Positions 50,054-60,679 of a stretch of 64,000 bases of DNA are shown one piece after another. Positions within the stretch are counted from its first letter, which is position 1, and each line of letters begins with the position of its first letter. Position numbers and translations under genes: made by a program. Origin of the DNA: Thermosynechococcaceae cyanobacterium MS004 (GTDB lineage: Bacteria; Cyanobacteriota; Cyanobacteriia; Thermosynechococcales; Thermosynechococcaceae); assembly GCA_022402525.1 (NCBI GenBank), contig JAKRSB010000089.1:62001-126000 (forward strand), in the 5' to 3' direction. The notes under the pieces were generated by a model that made no database searches, was not told where the DNA came from, and saw only the letters and a list, made by a program, of their open reading frames with translations.

Positions 50054-50737
50054 TTATCGGCTGCTTAGGAGTAAGTCAGAATCTAGCGTTAATTCAAGGC
50101 TCTCTACAGCAGGGTCAACCACAATGACCTCTGTTTTCTTACGACCTGCCAGCAGCCAGCCTGCGAGTGCGCCAGCGCCAGCCCCGCCCAGCACTTTAAA
50201 AATTCCAACGTCACTCACAATTGAAGAAATAATGGCAGAAGCGCCACCGCCCACGATCGCCCCTTGCCAAATGGGATCAATATTGACCCCCTTCCTAATT
50301 CTCTTGCGCGTATTAATGACATTGGAACTGGCGTCTAGATTCCGCTCAGTGCCGTCTCGAAAGATAATACGACGGGCAAAAAATTGAGTCCCTTCACGAT
50401 CTCTCGCTGGGCGAAACTCACCCTCAATTTGAGTGCCTCTAGGAATCAAAATCGTACCCCGATCCGATCGTACAGGTTCTACTGTCACGAGGGTTGCCGC
50501 CAAGTTTTCGTCGGGGCCAATCACAATTTTTTTGCCATCCTGTTCTTCGACTCGGATGCGCGTTCCCGAAAACACATCCCCACCACGCACCGGATTCCGC
50601 TGAGAAACTGAATTACTTTGGGAAAAAATTCCGGCAACAGCGGGCCGCTCTAGCATCACAAGCGGGGCAATTGATGAGGTACCCAGGCTCAATGCCATCA
50701 ATACCGCGATATTTGTCCGTAACGTTGGTTTCAACAT
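50054..50737 (-). CDS. Exported conserved protein, TrbI/VirB10-like region
   Basis: A 227-residue protein with a signal peptide (about residues 9-32). A beta-rich middle, GTILIPRGTQIEGEFRPA then GTQFFARRIIFRDG, recalls VirB10/TrbI outer-membrane domains, so such genes are often named TrbI in databases; there is no conjugation gene nearby and the name should not be taken as function. A glycine-rich hydrophobic stretch (IVGGGASAIISSIV, LGGAGAGALAGWLLAG) near 150-195 resembles glycine-zipper membrane segments. ATG 50737 with AAGGAAGAG upstream is chosen. Confidence 0.75.
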   Translation of the reverse strand: MLKPTLRTNIAVLMALSLGTSSIAPLVMLERPAVAGIFSQSNSVSQRNPVRGGDVFSGTRIRVEEQDGKKIVIGPDENLAATLVTVEPVRSDRGTILIPRGTQIEGEFRPARDREGTQFFARRIIFRDGTERNLDASSNVINTRKRIRKGVNIDPIWQGAIVGGGASAIISSIVSDVGIFKVLGGAGAGALAGWLLAGRKKTEVIVVDPAVESLELTLDSDLLLSSR

Positions 50738-51021
50738 TTGCATCTCTTCCTTTGCAACACCGCTAGATCTGCACAACAAAAATGCAGACCGATAAAGATC
50801 AACTCAGCAGCCTCGCTTAGACAGGTTTCTTTAGAAGGTTGCCCTTTAAAAATTGCTTTTAGAATTGCTTTTTAGAAGATTGTTCTCTCAAAGATTTTCC
50901 TAAAGAGATTCTTCTCAGCTTTTTCTAAGTTCTTTTAAAGAAATGTTCTTTTAAAGAAGTTGCTCTAACACCTAGCCGCTTGGAGGTGAAGACCTAATTG
51001 CGATCTAGAAAGTTCCAAAGG

Positions 51022-51288
51022 CTAATAGCTATCGTTGTCTTTGGCAGTCCGCATTTCCAAGAGATGATTGGCATGGTTGAGCCGATTGGCGATCGCCTGT
51101 CTCCAGGTCAGGCTGACGGTGGGGTCAGCCAAAACTTCTTGGGCTGACTCGCGGTACTCAGCACTTTCCGCAACGTCCACTTGCTCTAGTCGCTGAAGGT
51201 TGTGGTAGACCGTGCGCAGAGAGTTTTTAATTTCTTCGCTTGCTTGTTCTTCGTTGATTTGTTCTTCGTTTATTTTCGCTTTGCTCAT
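51022..51288 (-). CDS. Small hypothetical protein
   Basis: An 88-residue soluble, helical, acidic protein, not recognised. It begins MSKAKINEEQINEEQASEE, where a 15-bp tandem duplication created the repeated INEEQ. The rest (LRTVYHNLQRLEQV, WRQAIANRLNHANHLLEMR) is probably a helical bundle. ATG 51288 has GGAAGAAC upstream; the in-frame ATG at 51300 is also possible. It stands alone between the exported protein and gltD. Confidence 0.65.
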   Translation of the reverse strand: MSKAKINEEQINEEQASEEIKNSLRTVYHNLQRLEQVDVAESAEYRESAQEVLADPTVSLTWRQAIANRLNHANHLLEMRTAKDNDSY

Positions 51289-51505
51289 TTGTTCTTCCAT
51301 CCTGAATGCCTGATCTTAGACTCTGAAGCGACCGTTAATCTTGAGCTATTTCCCTATAATCTTCCATTTCCAGCCGGGTTGCCGATGAAATAAGCAAACG
51401 TACTGAAAATATAGAAAAGCACACAAAACACAAGATTTTGGTAAATTCTTCTCATATCCCTGAAACGAAGACACCCAGAGGTCGCTGGGGTATGGTAGCG
51501 CCCTA

Positions 51506-52990
51506 CTAAGGTAGCTCCGTCGCGCCCATCAAAAAGCGATCGCACTCCCGCGCCACCTCTCGCCCTTCGTTAAAGGCCCAGACCACCAGGCTTTGGCCTC
51601 GCCGACAGTCCCCGGCAGCAAACACTCCAGGAATACTGGTGGCGTAGGTGCCATAGTCTGCCTTTACATTACTTCGGGCATCGCGCTCAACCCCTAGGGC
51701 GTCGAGGAGCGGCTGTTCTGGCCCTAAAAAGCCCATGGCCAGCAAGACGAGCTGAGCTGACAGCACCTGCTCTGTGCCAGGAACCTGCGCCGGAATAAAC
51801 TGACCCTTCTCGTTTTTCTGCCACTGCACCTGGACGGTATGTACCGCCTTCACATTGCCCTGCTCATCTCCCTCAAAGCGGGTTGCGGTCGTTAAGTAGC
51901 CCCTAGGGTCATCCCCAAACTGGGCGGCAGCCTCTTCTTGGCCGTAGTCCATTCGGTAAACCTTTGGCCATTCCGGCCAGGGGTTATCGGCAGCGCGACT
52001 CTCTGGAGGTTTGGGCAAAATCTCAACCTGCACCAGGCTCTTGCAGCCGTGACGCAGGGAGGTTCCCACGCAGTCTGTCCCCGTATCGCCACCACCAATA
52101 ATCACCACGTCCTTCCCCTGGGCGGAGATAAAGTTTTCCCCTTCCCGCTGATCCAGGAGCGCCTGGGTGTTGGCGCTCAAAAAGTCCATGGCAAAGTGAA
52201 TACCCTTGAGCGATCGCCCTTCAATGGGCAGGTCACGGGGGCGCGTGGCTCCGGTACAGAGAATGACCGAGTCAAAGTCTTTTAGTAAGGTTTCTACGGG
52301 CAGGTCTTTACCAACTTCCGTATTGCACTGGAAGGTAATGCCCTCCGCTTCAAGGAGCTGAATCCGACGCAGCACAACCGATTCTTTCTCTAGCTTCATG
52401 TTGGGGATACCATACATGAGCAACCCTCCAGGGCGATCGGCTCGCTCAAATACTGTCACCCAGTGGCCCGCCCGATTGAGCTGAGCGGCGGTTGAAAGGC
52501 CAGCAGGCCCAGACCCAATCACTGCAACCTTCTTGCCCGTGCGCTTGGTGGGTGGTTCTGCGGTAATCCAGCCTTCCTCCCAGCCCTTATCGACGATCGA
52601 GCATTCGATATTTTTGATCGTCACGGGAGGATTGGTAATGCCCAGCACACAGGAGCCTTCGCAGGGTGCCGGACAGACGCGCCCCGTAAATTCAGGAAAG
52701 TTATTGGTTTTGTGAAGACGATCAAGGGCTTCACGCCAGAGTCCGCGATAGATCAGATCATTCCATTCTGGAATGAGATTATTAATGGGGCAGCCGCTAG
52801 CCATGCCGCTCAGAATGGTGCCCGTATGGCAAAAGGGCGTTCCGCAGTCCATGCACCGTGCGCCCTGGATTTGCAGTTTTTCATCGGGTGTCGGCTGATG
52901 AATGTCGTTCCAGTCGTGGATGCGCTCTGCAGGAGGGCGATCGGCAGGAAGTTCGCGAAGGTACTCAATGAAGCCGGTTGGTTTTCCCAT
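51506..52990 (-). CDS. gltD: Glutamate synthase small subunit
   Basis: A 494-residue flavoprotein that passes electrons from NAD(P)H to GltB. The N-terminal Fe-S region shows [20 protein letters not shown] and [15 protein letters not shown] binding [20 protein letters not shown](P) binding [21 protein letters not shown]; and the closing FAD stretch [18 protein letters not shown]. Full length. Together with gltB it makes an NADH-type GOGAT. It lies in the same direction as gltB but separated from it by a two-gene toxin-antitoxin module. Confidence 0.98.
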   Translation of the reverse strand: MGKPTGFIEYLRELPADRPPAERIHDWNDIHQPTPDEKLQIQGARCMDCGTPFCHTGTILSGMASGCPINNLIPEWNDLIYRGLWREALDRLHKTNNFPEFTGRVCPAPCEGSCVLGITNPPVTIKNIECSIVDKGWEEGWITAEPPTKRTGKKVAVIGSGPAGLSTAAQLNRAGHWVTVFERADRPGGLLMYGIPNMKLEKESVVLRRIQLLEAEGITFQCNTEVGKDLPVETLLKDFDSVILCTGATRPRDLPIEGRSLKGIHFAMDFLSANTQALLDQREGENFISAQGKDVVIIGGGDTGTDCVGTSLRHGCKSLVQVEILPKPPESRAADNPWPEWPKVYRMDYGQEEAAAQFGDDPRGYLTTATRFEGDEQGNVKAVHTVQVQWQKNEKGQFIPAQVPGTEQVLSAQLVLLAMGFLGPEQPLLDALGVERDARSNVKADYGTYATSIPGVFAAGDCRRGQSLVVWAFNEGREVARECDRFLMGATELP

Positions 52991-53031
52991 AATTCTTTCT
53001 TTAGTACAGTTTTTCTGAAGAGCGCTGGAGC

Positions 53032-53466
53032 TTATGATGTGAAATTCGTGTCAGTTACCATGCTCAGGAATGTTTCTGCCGTTATGATTTTTACGTTCTG
53101 AAATGGACTCAGCACTAATAAGTCCGCATCACCGCTGATGATGTAGGCAGCATCGCCATCTAGCGCTAGTCCTAAAATTGGATCATCCTTGGGATCGCGA
53201 CAGGCTTGGACAGGTGTAACGAGGTCAACCAAGACCGCGACAGCAACAAATGTCTCTAAAAACGCTTCTCGCTCATGACTGGTGATGTAGCGACTAAACT
53301 TTTTTCGACTTAAGACCTCGTTTAGCTCCTCCAATAGCTCAAGAGACAGCAAAATTTCGCCATGCTGTAGCGCATAGCGAAAAGCCCTGGCAGGTTTACT
53401 GCTCTCAAACAGCAGTGCACTGATAATAACGTTGGAGTCAAAGACATATCGCGCTTTAGGCTTCAT
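53032..53466 (-). CDS. PIN-domain toxin (putative)
   Basis: A 144-residue PIN-fold ribonuclease. Acidic active-site residues: VFDSNVIIS (Asp10), [10 protein letters not shown] (Glu), [14 protein letters not shown] and ISGDADLL. This is the COG1569-type toxin component. It overlaps the upstream small gene by 11 bp, the usual antitoxin-toxin order, and lies 41 bp before gltD. In such pairs the toxin cleaves RNA when the antitoxin is lost. No damage is seen. Confidence 0.9.
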   Translation of the reverse strand: MKPKARYVFDSNVIISALLFESSKPARAFRYALQHGEILLSLELLEELNEVLSRKKFSRYITSHEREAFLETFVAVAVLVDLVTPVQACRDPKDDPILGLALDGDAAYIISGDADLLVLSPFQNVKIITAETFLSMVTDTNFTS

Positions 53467-53683
53467 TCAATATTGAGTCTAAGGCTTCTGGCGTTAGCCC
53501 TCGTGCTGCTGCATGGCGACTAATCTCGCTCATGACCTGTTCTAGAGGCCTATTTCGTCCAGCGATTTCGCTTAGTTTCAGGCTCAGCAATGCTTCTAAC
53601 TTTCTTTGTTGCTCTTCTGGAACTGTTTCAAACAGTTCCGCAGCATCAGCGGCCACGTGAATTGTGATTGCTTTTGTTTTCAT
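53456..53683 (-). CDS. Antitoxin of the PIN-domain pair
   Basis: A 75-residue protein, beginning MKTKAITIHVAADAAELFE, with a beta strand and two helices typical of small ribbon-helix-helix-like antitoxins, followed by a helical C-terminus ([20 protein letters not shown]), which often wraps the toxin. Position and overlap with the PIN gene are the main evidence. It starts 18 bp after the gltB stop, so it is probably read as part of the gltB message and could also have its own promoter within gltB. Confidence 0.82.
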   Translation of the reverse strand: MKTKAITIHVAADAAELFETVPEEQQRKLEALLSLKLSEIAGRNRPLEQVMSEISRHAAARGLTPEALDSILNEA

Positions 53684-53701
53684 GTTTAGCTCCCACCCAT
53701 T

Positions 53702-56700
53702 TTAACTCCCGCCAATTCGCGCCACATCACGGGCATTTTCTTCAAAGGCCGCAGTCAGTGCATCATCACCGCTCAGTCCAGCGGCGATCGCGCTTTCAAT
53801 GGCCTGGAGCACCCGTTTGTAATCCTTTGGCATCACCTTGACAAACTTCGGCACCGTCTCTTCCCAAGCAGAGAGAAGCTTCTGTCCCTTTTGGCTATGG
53901 GTATAGTCCACATGCTGCTGAATGAGCTGACGCAGATCGGCAATTTCTTCAACATCTTCAAGGCTCTCTAGTCCCACCATTTGGAGGTTGCAGCGCGTCG
54001 CAAAGTCGCCACGCTCGTCAAGAATGTAGGCCACACCCCCACTCATCCCTGCGGCAAAGTTGCGCCCCGTCTCGCCCAGAATGACAACCTTGCCCCCCGT
54101 CATGTACTCGCAGCCGTGGTCGCCGACGCCTTCCACAACGGTATCAACCCCAGAGTTGCGAACGCAGAACCGCTCGCCCGCAATGCCGCGAATATAGACC
54201 TCTCCACTGGTTGCGCCATAGAGGGCAACGTTGCCCGCAATGATATTGTCTTCCGCCACAAAGGTGGAACGTCGGGAAGGATAAAGCATAATCTTGCCGC
54301 CGCTGAGGCCCTTGCCCAAGTAGTCGTTGGTGTCGCCTTCGAGTTCGAGGGTGACGCCCTTAGGCACAAAGGCTCCAAAGCTCTGCCCCGCGCTGCCCTG
54401 GAAGTGCAGATGCACCGTATCATCGGGCAAGCCTTCCCAGTGGCGCTGGGTGATCTCGTTGCCCAGGATCGTGCCCACAGCGCGGTTCACGTTTTTGATG
54501 GGCAGGGTTGCCTTGACGGGTTCACCTTTTTCGATGGCAGGCTGACACAGATCCAGCAGCACCGTTAAGTCGAGGGACTTATCCAAACCGTGATCCTGGG
54601 GAATTTGACAGAAGCGGCCCACCTCTGCCCCCGCTTCCGGCTGATACAGAATTTTAGAAAAATCTAGTCCCTTGGCCTTCCAGTGCTCAACGGCCTGCTT
54701 CGGCTCTAGGACATCGGTACGGCCCACCATCTCGTTAAGGGTACGGAAGCCGAGCTGCGCCATCAGCTCTCGTACTTCTTGGGCAATGAAGCGCATGAAG
54801 TTGACAGTGTGGGCAGGGTCGCCAGTAAAGTTTTTGCGCAGGTGCGGGTCTTGGGTGGCCACCCCAACGGGGCAGGTATTCAGGTGACAGACTCGCATCA
54901 TGATGCAGCCCAGGGTGATCAGCGGCGCGGTGGCAAACCCAAATTCCTCTGCGCCCAAGAGAGCCGCGATGACAACATCCCGTCCTGTCTTCATTTGGCC
55001 ATCGGTTTCGACCACAATGCGGCTACGGAGGTTATTCAGCACAAGCGTTTGGTGGGTTTCAGCTAGACCCAGTTCCCAGGGGAGTCCTGCATGCTTAATA
55101 GAGGTTTGGGGAGAGGCTCCCGTGCCGCCGTCATAGCCCGAAATCAGCACCACATCGGCATGGGCTTTTGAGACCCCCGCCGCGATCGTCCCAACCCCCA
55201 CCTCGGACACGAGCTTGACGCTAATTCTGGCCTTACGGTTGGCATTTTTTAGGTCGTGAATCAGCTCGGCCAGATCTTCAATGGAGTAGATATCGTGGTG
55301 GGGCGGGGGCGAAATCAAGCCGACTCCAGGAGTGGAGTGACGCACTTTAGCAATCCACGGATACACCTTTTTCCCCGGTAGCTGACCGCCCTCTCCAGGC
55401 TTGGCACCCTGTGCCATTTTGATCTGAATCTCTTGGGCCTGGGACAGATAGAGGCTAGTAACGCCAAAGCGGCCGGACGCAACCTGCTTAATGGCGCTAT
55501 TTTTAGAGTCACCCTGGTCGTTTGACCAAGTGTAGCGATCGGGGTCTTCGCCGCCTTCCCCAGTGTTGGATTTGCCACCAACCCGATTCATGGCGATCGC
55601 CAAGGATTCATGGGCTTCCTTAGAAATAGAGCCGTAGCTCATCGCGCCTGTCTTGAAGCGCTTCATGATGGCCTCCACGGACTCCACTTCTTCAAGGGGG
55701 ACGGGTTCACGGGTGCGGAAGTTGAGCAGGCCGCGCAGGGTATAGTGCTGCTGATTTTGCTCATTCACTAGAGCGGCATAGTGCTGATAGGCTTCATAGC
55801 TATTTTCGCGCACCGCCTTTTGCAGCGTATGAATCGTCTGGGGGCTGAACAGGTGGGCTTCCCCTTCCTTGCGCCACTGGTAGTCGCCGCCCACGTCCAG
55901 GGTTGGGCTGTCACTCGAACGGGTCGGAAAGGCATGGGCATGGCGCAGAATAGCCTCTTGGGCAATGACCTCTAAGTCTGCGCCCTCAATGCGGGAGGCC
56001 GTCCAGGTAAAGTAGCGGTCAACTAACGATTTGTTCAGGCCGATTGCCTCAAAAATCTGCGCGCCTCGATAGCTCTGGATTGTAGAAATTCCAATCTTAG
56101 AGGCCACCTTTACCACGCCCTTGGTTGCAGCCTTAATGTAGTTTTTGCAGGCGGCCTTGTGGTCTACATTGACCAGTAAGCCCTGCTGAATCATGTCGTC
56201 CAGGGTCTCAAAGGCAAGGTAGGGGTTAATGGCCCCGCAGCCATAGCCAATAAGCAGAGCATGATGATGAACCTCTCTGGGTTCTCCAGACTCTAGCACC
56301 AGCCCCACACGGGTACGGGTTCCCTGACGAATCAGGTGATGGTGCAGCCCCGCCACGGCCAAGAGAGCCGGAATGGGAGCGTGGTCTGGATCTACGCCTC
56401 GGTCAGACAGGATGAGGATATTGGTTTGATCGGCGATCGCCCCATCGGCCATCTCGTAAATGCGCTCCATAGCGGCTTCTAGCCCCTGCGCTCCATCCTG
56501 AGGGTTAAACAGAATTGGGAGGGTAATGGACTTAAATTCGCCCTCGCTCACATGCTTGAGCTTGGCAAATTCCTCATTGCTCAGAATAGGAGACTTGAGC
56601 TCAATCAGGTGACAGCTCTTCGGCTCCGGCTTGAGTAAATTCCGCTCAGAGCCGATAGTCGTTTCAGCGGAGGTAATAATCTCTTCGCGAATCGAGTCAA

Positions 56701-58291
56701 TGGGTGGGTTAGTGACCTGGGCAAAGAGCTGTTGAAAGTAGTCATAAAGCAGCTTGGGCCGATTAGACAGCACGGCTAAGGGCGTATCTGCCCCCATCGC
56801 ACCGACCGCCTCGACCCCGTCCCGCGCCATGGGCGTGAGCAGCAGACGCAGTTCTTCAAAGGTGTAGCCAAAGGCCATTTGCTGCTGGAGCGTAGCGCGA
56901 TGGGGGGGCTCTACGAGCTGTGGCGCATCCTGGACATCGGCCAGGGCGACCATATGCTGGTCAATCCAAGCTTGGTAGGGATGTTCCGTGGCGATTTTCT
57001 GCTTAATTTCCTCATCCGCAATAATGCGGCCTTCCTGCATGTCTACCAAAAACATGCGTCCCGGCTGGAGCCGCCCTTTCACGGCCACCCGCTCTGGCTC
57101 AATGGGTAAAACCCCCGCCTCGGAGGCCATAATGACGAGATCATCTTTCGTGACGTAGTATCGCGAAGGCCGTAGCCCATTGCGATCCAGCACCGCACCC
57201 ATCATGGTGCCGTCGGTAAAGGCAATGGATGCAGGGCCGTCCCATGGCTCCATCAGGCAAGAGTGATATTTATAAAATGCCTTTTTCTCTGGACTCATGG
57301 ACTCGTGGGCAGTCCAGGGCTCCGGAATCATCATCATCACCGCGTGGGGCAATGACCGCCCGGACAGAACAAGTAGCTCTAGGGCATTATCAAAAATGGT
57401 GGAGTCGCTGCCCTCGATGTTGATGACGGGCTTAATTTTCTGCATGTCGTCGCCGAATAGCTCCGACTCAAACATCGACTGCCTTGCGTGCATCCAATTC
57501 ATGTTGCCGCGCATGGTATTGATTTCGCCGTTGTGAGCGATGTAGCGGTAGGGGTGCGATCGCTCCCAGCTCGGAAAAGTATTGGTGCTAAACCGCGAAT
57601 GCACCAGCGCCAAAGCGCTCTCCAAGTCAGGATCTAGCAGGTCAGGATAATACTCACCCACCTGGAGGGGCATCAGCATGCCCTTATAGACCATCGTGCG
57701 GCAGGACAGGCTTGCCGGATACCAGTAGGGATCAACCCCAGTCGCACGAATGGCGTTGTGCGATCGCTTGCGAATGACAAACAGCTTACGATCAAAGGCT
57801 AAGTCGTCGGCAAGCTCAGGCGATCGGGCAATAAAGACCTGCCGCATAAACGGCTCACTGGACTTTGCCGTATTGCCGATGGGGCTATTGTTTGTAGGCA
57901 CATCGCGCCAGCCCAAGACCTGAAGCCCTTCCTCCGCCACAACCTGCTCAAAGGCTTGCTGCCCCTGGGCACGAGCTACCGCATCTGGAGAGGTGTAAAC
58001 CATCCCCACTCCATACTGTCCCGCCTCTGGTAGAGCAATATTTTCTGCCGCCGCCACCTTTTTCAGAAACTTGTGAGGCACCTGAATCAGAATTCCAGCA
58101 CCGTCTCCAGTATTCGTCTCGCAGCCACAGGCCCCGCGATGATCCAGATTAACCAGAATCGTCAGTGCCTGCGCCACAATCTCATGAGACTTGTGCCCCT
58201 TCATGTGCACAATAAACCCAACCCCGCACGCATCATGCTCGAACTGCGGATCGTAAAGGCCCTGAGCTACTGGCAGTCCGTTATGGTTCAT
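53702..58291 (-). CDS. gltB: Glutamate synthase large subunit
   Basis: A 1529-residue enzyme that transfers the amide of glutamine to 2-oxoglutarate. The order is standard: N-terminal glutaminase with nucleophile Cys ([20 protein letters not shown]), central domain, FMN-binding synthase domain ([26 protein letters not shown]), the [3Fe-4S] ligands in [15 protein letters not shown], and the beta-helix GXGXG domain at the end ([30 protein letters not shown]). The Cys after the short leader suggests processing of a 21-residue prosequence. With gltD present, the NADH-dependent form is likely rather than ferredoxin GlsF. Confidence 0.98.
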   Translation of the reverse strand: MNHNGLPVAQGLYDPQFEHDACGVGFIVHMKGHKSHEIVAQALTILVNLDHRGACGCETNTGDGAGILIQVPHKFLKKVAAAENIALPEAGQYGVGMVYTSPDAVARAQGQQAFEQVVAEEGLQVLGWRDVPTNNSPIGNTAKSSEPFMRQVFIARSPELADDLAFDRKLFVIRKRSHNAIRATGVDPYWYPASLSCRTMVYKGMLMPLQVGEYYPDLLDPDLESALALVHSRFSTNTFPSWERSHPYRYIAHNGEINTMRGNMNWMHARQSMFESELFGDDMQKIKPVINIEGSDSTIFDNALELLVLSGRSLPHAVMMMIPEPWTAHESMSPEKKAFYKYHSCLMEPWDGPASIAFTDGTMMGAVLDRNGLRPSRYYVTKDDLVIMASEAGVLPIEPERVAVKGRLQPGRMFLVDMQEGRIIADEEIKQKIATEHPYQAWIDQHMVALADVQDAPQLVEPPHRATLQQQMAFGYTFEELRLLLTPMARDGVEAVGAMGADTPLAVLSNRPKLLYDYFQQLFAQVTNPPIDSIREEIITSAETTIGSERNLLKPEPKSCHLIELKSPILSNEEFAKLKHVSEGEFKSITLPILFNPQDGAQGLEAAMERIYEMADGAIADQTNILILSDRGVDPDHAPIPALLAVAGLHHHLIRQGTRTRVGLVLESGEPREVHHHALLIGYGCGAINPYLAFETLDDMIQQGLLVNVDHKAACKNYIKAATKGVVKVASKIGISTIQSYRGAQIFEAIGLNKSLVDRYFTWTASRIEGADLEVIAQEAILRHAHAFPTRSSDSPTLDVGGDYQWRKEGEAHLFSPQTIHTLQKAVRENSYEAYQHYAALVNEQNQQHYTLRGLLNFRTREPVPLEEVESVEAIMKRFKTGAMSYGSISKEAHESLAIAMNRVGGKSNTGEGGEDPDRYTWSNDQGDSKNSAIKQVASGRFGVTSLYLSQAQEIQIKMAQGAKPGEGGQLPGKKVYPWIAKVRHSTPGVGLISPPPHHDIYSIEDLAELIHDLKNANRKARISVKLVSEVGVGTIAAGVSKAHADVVLISGYDGGTGASPQTSIKHAGLPWELGLAETHQTLVLNNLRSRIVVETDGQMKTGRDVVIAALLGAEEFGFATAPLITLGCIMMRVCHLNTCPVGVATQDPHLRKNFTGDPAHTVNFMRFIAQEVRELMAQLGFRTLNEMVGRTDVLEPKQAVEHWKAKGLDFSKILYQPEAGAEVGRFCQIPQDHGLDKSLDLTVLLDLCQPAIEKGEPVKATLPIKNVNRAVGTILGNEITQRHWEGLPDDTVHLHFQGSAGQSFGAFVPKGVTLELEGDTNDYLGKGLSGGKIMLYPSRRSTFVAEDNIIAGNVALYGATSGEVYIRGIAGERFCVRNSGVDTVVEGVGDHGCEYMTGGKVVILGETGRNFAAGMSGGVAYILDERGDFATRCNLQMVGLESLEDVEEIADLRQLIQQHVDYTHSQKGQKLLSAWEETVPKFVKVMPKDYKRVLQAIESAIAAGLSGDDALTAAFEENARDVARIGGS

Positions 58292-58866
58292 GAATATATA
58301 GCCTCAAGAGAGAAAAGATGAGAGACGGAGAACAAGGGTCGGAAATGCTCATTTAGGTGGGGCAAGGAGAGGGATGCCCGTTCAGCAGATTCGGTTGAAT
58401 GGATCGCTCAGAATTGAATTGTCTAACAAGAAGCATGACTAAGGTAGATGTCTTAAGGAAATTGTCAGATCTTGCAGGCATGGCGATCATGGGGGATTGA
58501 TTTTGAATGCGCATCAGTCCTCTAGGGCAGAATCCCAGAGAATGCTGAGAGAACGGGTGAAGCCCTCTTGCCGTTGTGTATGCTCTAGATCAAAATCCTT
58601 AAGCTTTCTTCGCCTGAACCGTCCAGTGAACTGGACGAGTGGCCTCTGAATCATGGCCTTTGGAGCAACCGATTTTTCCAATACCTACACGCTTGGCCTG
58701 AACTGCGTCTCCTGTCAATTTTGCAGGCAACTCCAAGCGAAATATGTGTAATCCTTGACACTTTTTACTTTGCTGTCTCTACTAGGTTAATCAATGGGTC
58801 ATCAAAAAGCACTGGAATTGGTCTTTATCTAATACGGTCTTTTATCTAATACGGTCTTTTCTTGAA
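58292..58866. other. Upstream region of gltB
   Basis: About 570 bp without an accepted gene. It holds a perfect palindrome GTCCAGT-GA-ACTGGAC (58620-58637), a 45-codon coding-like segment (listed separately), and a tandem pair of ATCTAATACGGTCTTTT at 58828-58861. No NtcA site (GTA-N8-TAC) was recognised with confidence. Confidence 0.5.
58599..58736 (-). CDS. Possible small protein, TTG start
   Basis: Minus-strand frame of 45 codons whose translation looks protein-like: LPAKLTGDAVQAKRVGIGKI, then GCSKGHDSEATRPVHWTV and QAKKA at the end. It has no ATG; TTG 58736 is the first possible start, and there is no obvious ribosome site. The frame overlaps the palindrome at 58620. It may be a real small gene, the 3' end of a decayed gene, or chance. 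I do not recognise a family. Confidence 0.3.
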   Translation of the reverse strand: MELPAKLTGDAVQAKRVGIGKIGCSKGHDSEATRPVHWTVQAKKA

Positions 58867-59322
58867 TTAGGCAAGCGTCGTGCCGCCGTTCCAGTAGTCC
58901 TTAAGCTGACGGTCATGATCGTGGCTAAGCTGCCCATAGGGAATGTCCTGGGGCAGAAAGGCCCGAACCTCGCCAATTTCATGGGTTGTTTGAATGGCAA
59001 AGTTTCCCGTGACGGTGGCTTCAATGGTTACGCAGATCGAGTGCGCCCGTGGATCCCGATCAAGTGATGAGTAAACGCCCACCAGTCGGCCAACCTGAAG
59101 CACCTGAAGACCCGTCTCTTCTTTCAATTCACGGTGCAGGGTAGACAAAATATCTTCCCCCCAGTCCACGACGCCTCCGGGTAGCCCCCAAGATTGATTA
59201 TCTTGGCGGCGCACCAGGACGATGCGGCCATCCTCCAAAATCGGCACGATCGCAACGCCGCAGACTGGATGCCTAAAGATGACTTGGACAAGGGAGGGAA
59301 TGGCGCGCCAAGGAAGCTTCAC
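58867..59322 (-). CDS. Nudix hydrolase
   Basis: A 151-residue enzyme with a perfect Nudix box (G-x5-E-x7-REUxEE-x-GU): GGVVDWGEDILSTLHRELKE then ETGL. Before it the strand VCGVAIVPILEDGRIVLVRR and QSWGLPGG are typical. Nudix enzymes hydrolyse nucleoside-diphosphate-linked substrates; the substrate here (nucleotide, ADP-ribose, NADH) cannot be told. A monocistronic gene, 77 bp from prxQ in the same direction. Confidence 0.93.
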   Translation of the reverse strand: MKLPWRAIPSLVQVIFRHPVCGVAIVPILEDGRIVLVRRQDNQSWGLPGGVVDWGEDILSTLHRELKEETGLQVLQVGRLVGVYSSLDRDPRAHSICVTIEATVTGNFAIQTTHEIGEVRAFLPQDIPYGQLSHDHDRQLKDYWNGGTTLA

Positions 59323-59398
59323 GTCGGGGCTATCTCTTAGGGGTTTGCCGAGCGTAGATCTGCATAAAGGCTAGATCTCGGAAAAATCGGTGGAAAGG

Positions 59399-59911
59399 TT
59401 ACAGGTTGGCGAGATCTTCCAAAACTTCCGCTGCATGGGTTTCTGGCTTTACTTTGCGGTAAATTTTGGCGATGAGGCCGTTGGGGTCAATGATGAAGGT
59501 GTGACGGTAGACGCCCTCATAGGTTTTGCCCATAAATTTTTTGAGGCCGTAGCTGCCGTAGGCTGTGGCGATCGCACCGTCTGGATCGCTGAGGAGAGTA
59601 AAGGGCAGGTCAAATTTTTTGACAAATTTCTGATGGGCTTTTCCATCATCGGCACTCACCCCCAGAACGCAAATGTCCTGCGCCAAAAATTCTGAATGGC
59701 GATCGCGAAAGCCGCAGGCTTCCTTGGTGCATCCCGGCGTATTGTCTCTGGGGTAAAAATACAGCACAACCCACCGCCCCCGCAGGTGCGAGAGATTCAC
59801 AGATTGTCCTTGGGCATCGTTTAGCGTAAAGTCTGGCGCAACTTGGCCAGGTGCAAGTGGTTCAGGTGTCGCTTCACTTGGCAAGGAGGACTCCCTAAGC
59901 GGACTGCTCAT
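59399..59911 (-). CDS. bcp: PrxQ/Bcp thiol peroxidase
   Basis: A 170-residue cytosolic peroxiredoxin. The peroxidatic Cys lies in FYPRDNTPGCTKEACGFRD, and the resolving Cys is five residues later (GCTKEAC), so this is the classical atypical 2-Cys type, in contrast to the exported 1-Cys protein at 19720. Other motifs: GVSADD, and YRHTFIIDPNGLIAKIY. It reduces H2O2 and organic hydroperoxides with thioredoxin. An alternative reading would begin downstream of the Pro/Glu-rich leader; ATG 59911 is kept. Confidence 0.95.
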   Translation of the reverse strand: MSSPLRESSLPSEATPEPLAPGQVAPDFTLNDAQGQSVNLSHLRGRWVVLYFYPRDNTPGCTKEACGFRDRHSEFLAQDICVLGVSADDGKAHQKFVKKFDLPFTLLSDPDGAIATAYGSYGLKKFMGKTYEGVYRHTFIIDPNGLIAKIYRKVKPETHAAEVLEDLANL

Positions 59912-60240
59912 TATGAATACACAACATCAATACACAATAATCATCAATACATAATTTCATCAATACACAGTTTATTGATCCCGCTAGCTGTGCACCGATC
60001 ACGGGAAGACAACGCAAATCATGCATCGTGCCAAGCAAAAGGCAAGATGTGAATCAAGCAAAATCTCTGAACGCAATCTAACAGCGATATCATAGAGCTA
60101 AGTTAACGATTCGTCACACACCATCACACAACTCTTAAAGCATTGCGCTTAAAGCACTGCGAGGGAGGCAAGCCTCTGCACTCGTCTCGTGCTCAACATT
60201 CTGACTCCACTTTACCCTTCCGTCTTAACCCTAAATTCCT
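59912..60240. other. Gap with short repeats
   Basis: No gene is seen. Four degenerate copies of ATCAATACACAAT lie directly upstream of the PrxQ start (59917-59972), and an AAAGCATTGCGCTT/AAAGCACTGCG duplication at 60137-60162. Confidence 0.6.
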
Positions 60241-60438
60241 ATGGCTTTTTTCCGGCAGTACATTGCGCCCTTGTTTATTGTGCTTATTTTTCTGGTGGCT
60301 TTAGCGGCTGTGAGCGCCAGAGCATTTTTACCCTCAGATATGGCCCAGCCTGCCCCCACGGAGGAAAATACAGCAGCCCTCAGCAGTCGGTCTCAGCCAA
60401 TGGCTTGGCTCATGACTTGGCCTAATGACTTGGCCTAA
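60241..60438 (+). CDS. Small membrane or exported protein, C-terminus altered by an inserted element
   Basis: A 65-residue protein with one hydrophobic helix (residues 8-27: YIAPLFIVLIFLVALAAVSA) and a polar tail. The end is odd: the stop codon TAA at 60436 lies in the terminal inverted repeat of a 158-bp element, and the last codons (WLMTWPNDLA) are a short duplication. On the far side of the element a near-copy of the same sequence continues as GLMTWPLC-like codons, so the original protein probably ended differently. Function unknown. Confidence 0.65.
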   Translation: MAFFRQYIAPLFIVLIFLVALAAVSARAFLPSDMAQPAPTEENTAALSSRSQPMAWLMTWPNDLA

Positions 60439-60593
60439 CGTGAGTTCGACAAAAAACAACCGCCCCTCATCCTCCCATTCTCCTTCTCCCTAGGGAGAAG
60501 GAGGAGCAATTAAAAATCAAGCTTCTTAAGCCCCTCGCCTTTGGGAGAGGGGTTTGGGGTGAGGGGCTTCAAGTGCATCATCGAATTCACGTT
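60436..60593. mobile_element. MITE-like element with terminal inverted repeats
   Basis: Ends TAACGTGAGTTCGAC (60436-60450) and ATCGAATTCACGTT (60580-60593) are inverted copies. The interior is two hairpins, CTTCTCCCTAGGGAGAAG (60485-60502) and CCCCTCGCC...GGTGAGGGG (60531-60568). It has no coding capacity. The sequence GGCCTAATGACT occurs on both sides and may be a target duplication or the local tandem repeat. Confidence 0.7.
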
Positions 60594-60679
60594 GGCCTAA
60601 TGACTGGGCTCATGACTTGGCCACTATGCCCATTGCATAGTGAAACAACATTGTTAACGGTGCGCGGGCATAGAAATCA

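Noticed and set aside
50054-50737. Conjugation gene (TrbI/VirB10) as sign of a mobile element
   Set aside because: Only a weak resemblance in one region, no other transfer genes; more likely a cyanobacterial envelope protein.
53981-54568. 195-codon plus-strand frame inside gltB
   Set aside because: Shadow of the highly conserved GltB C-terminal domain.
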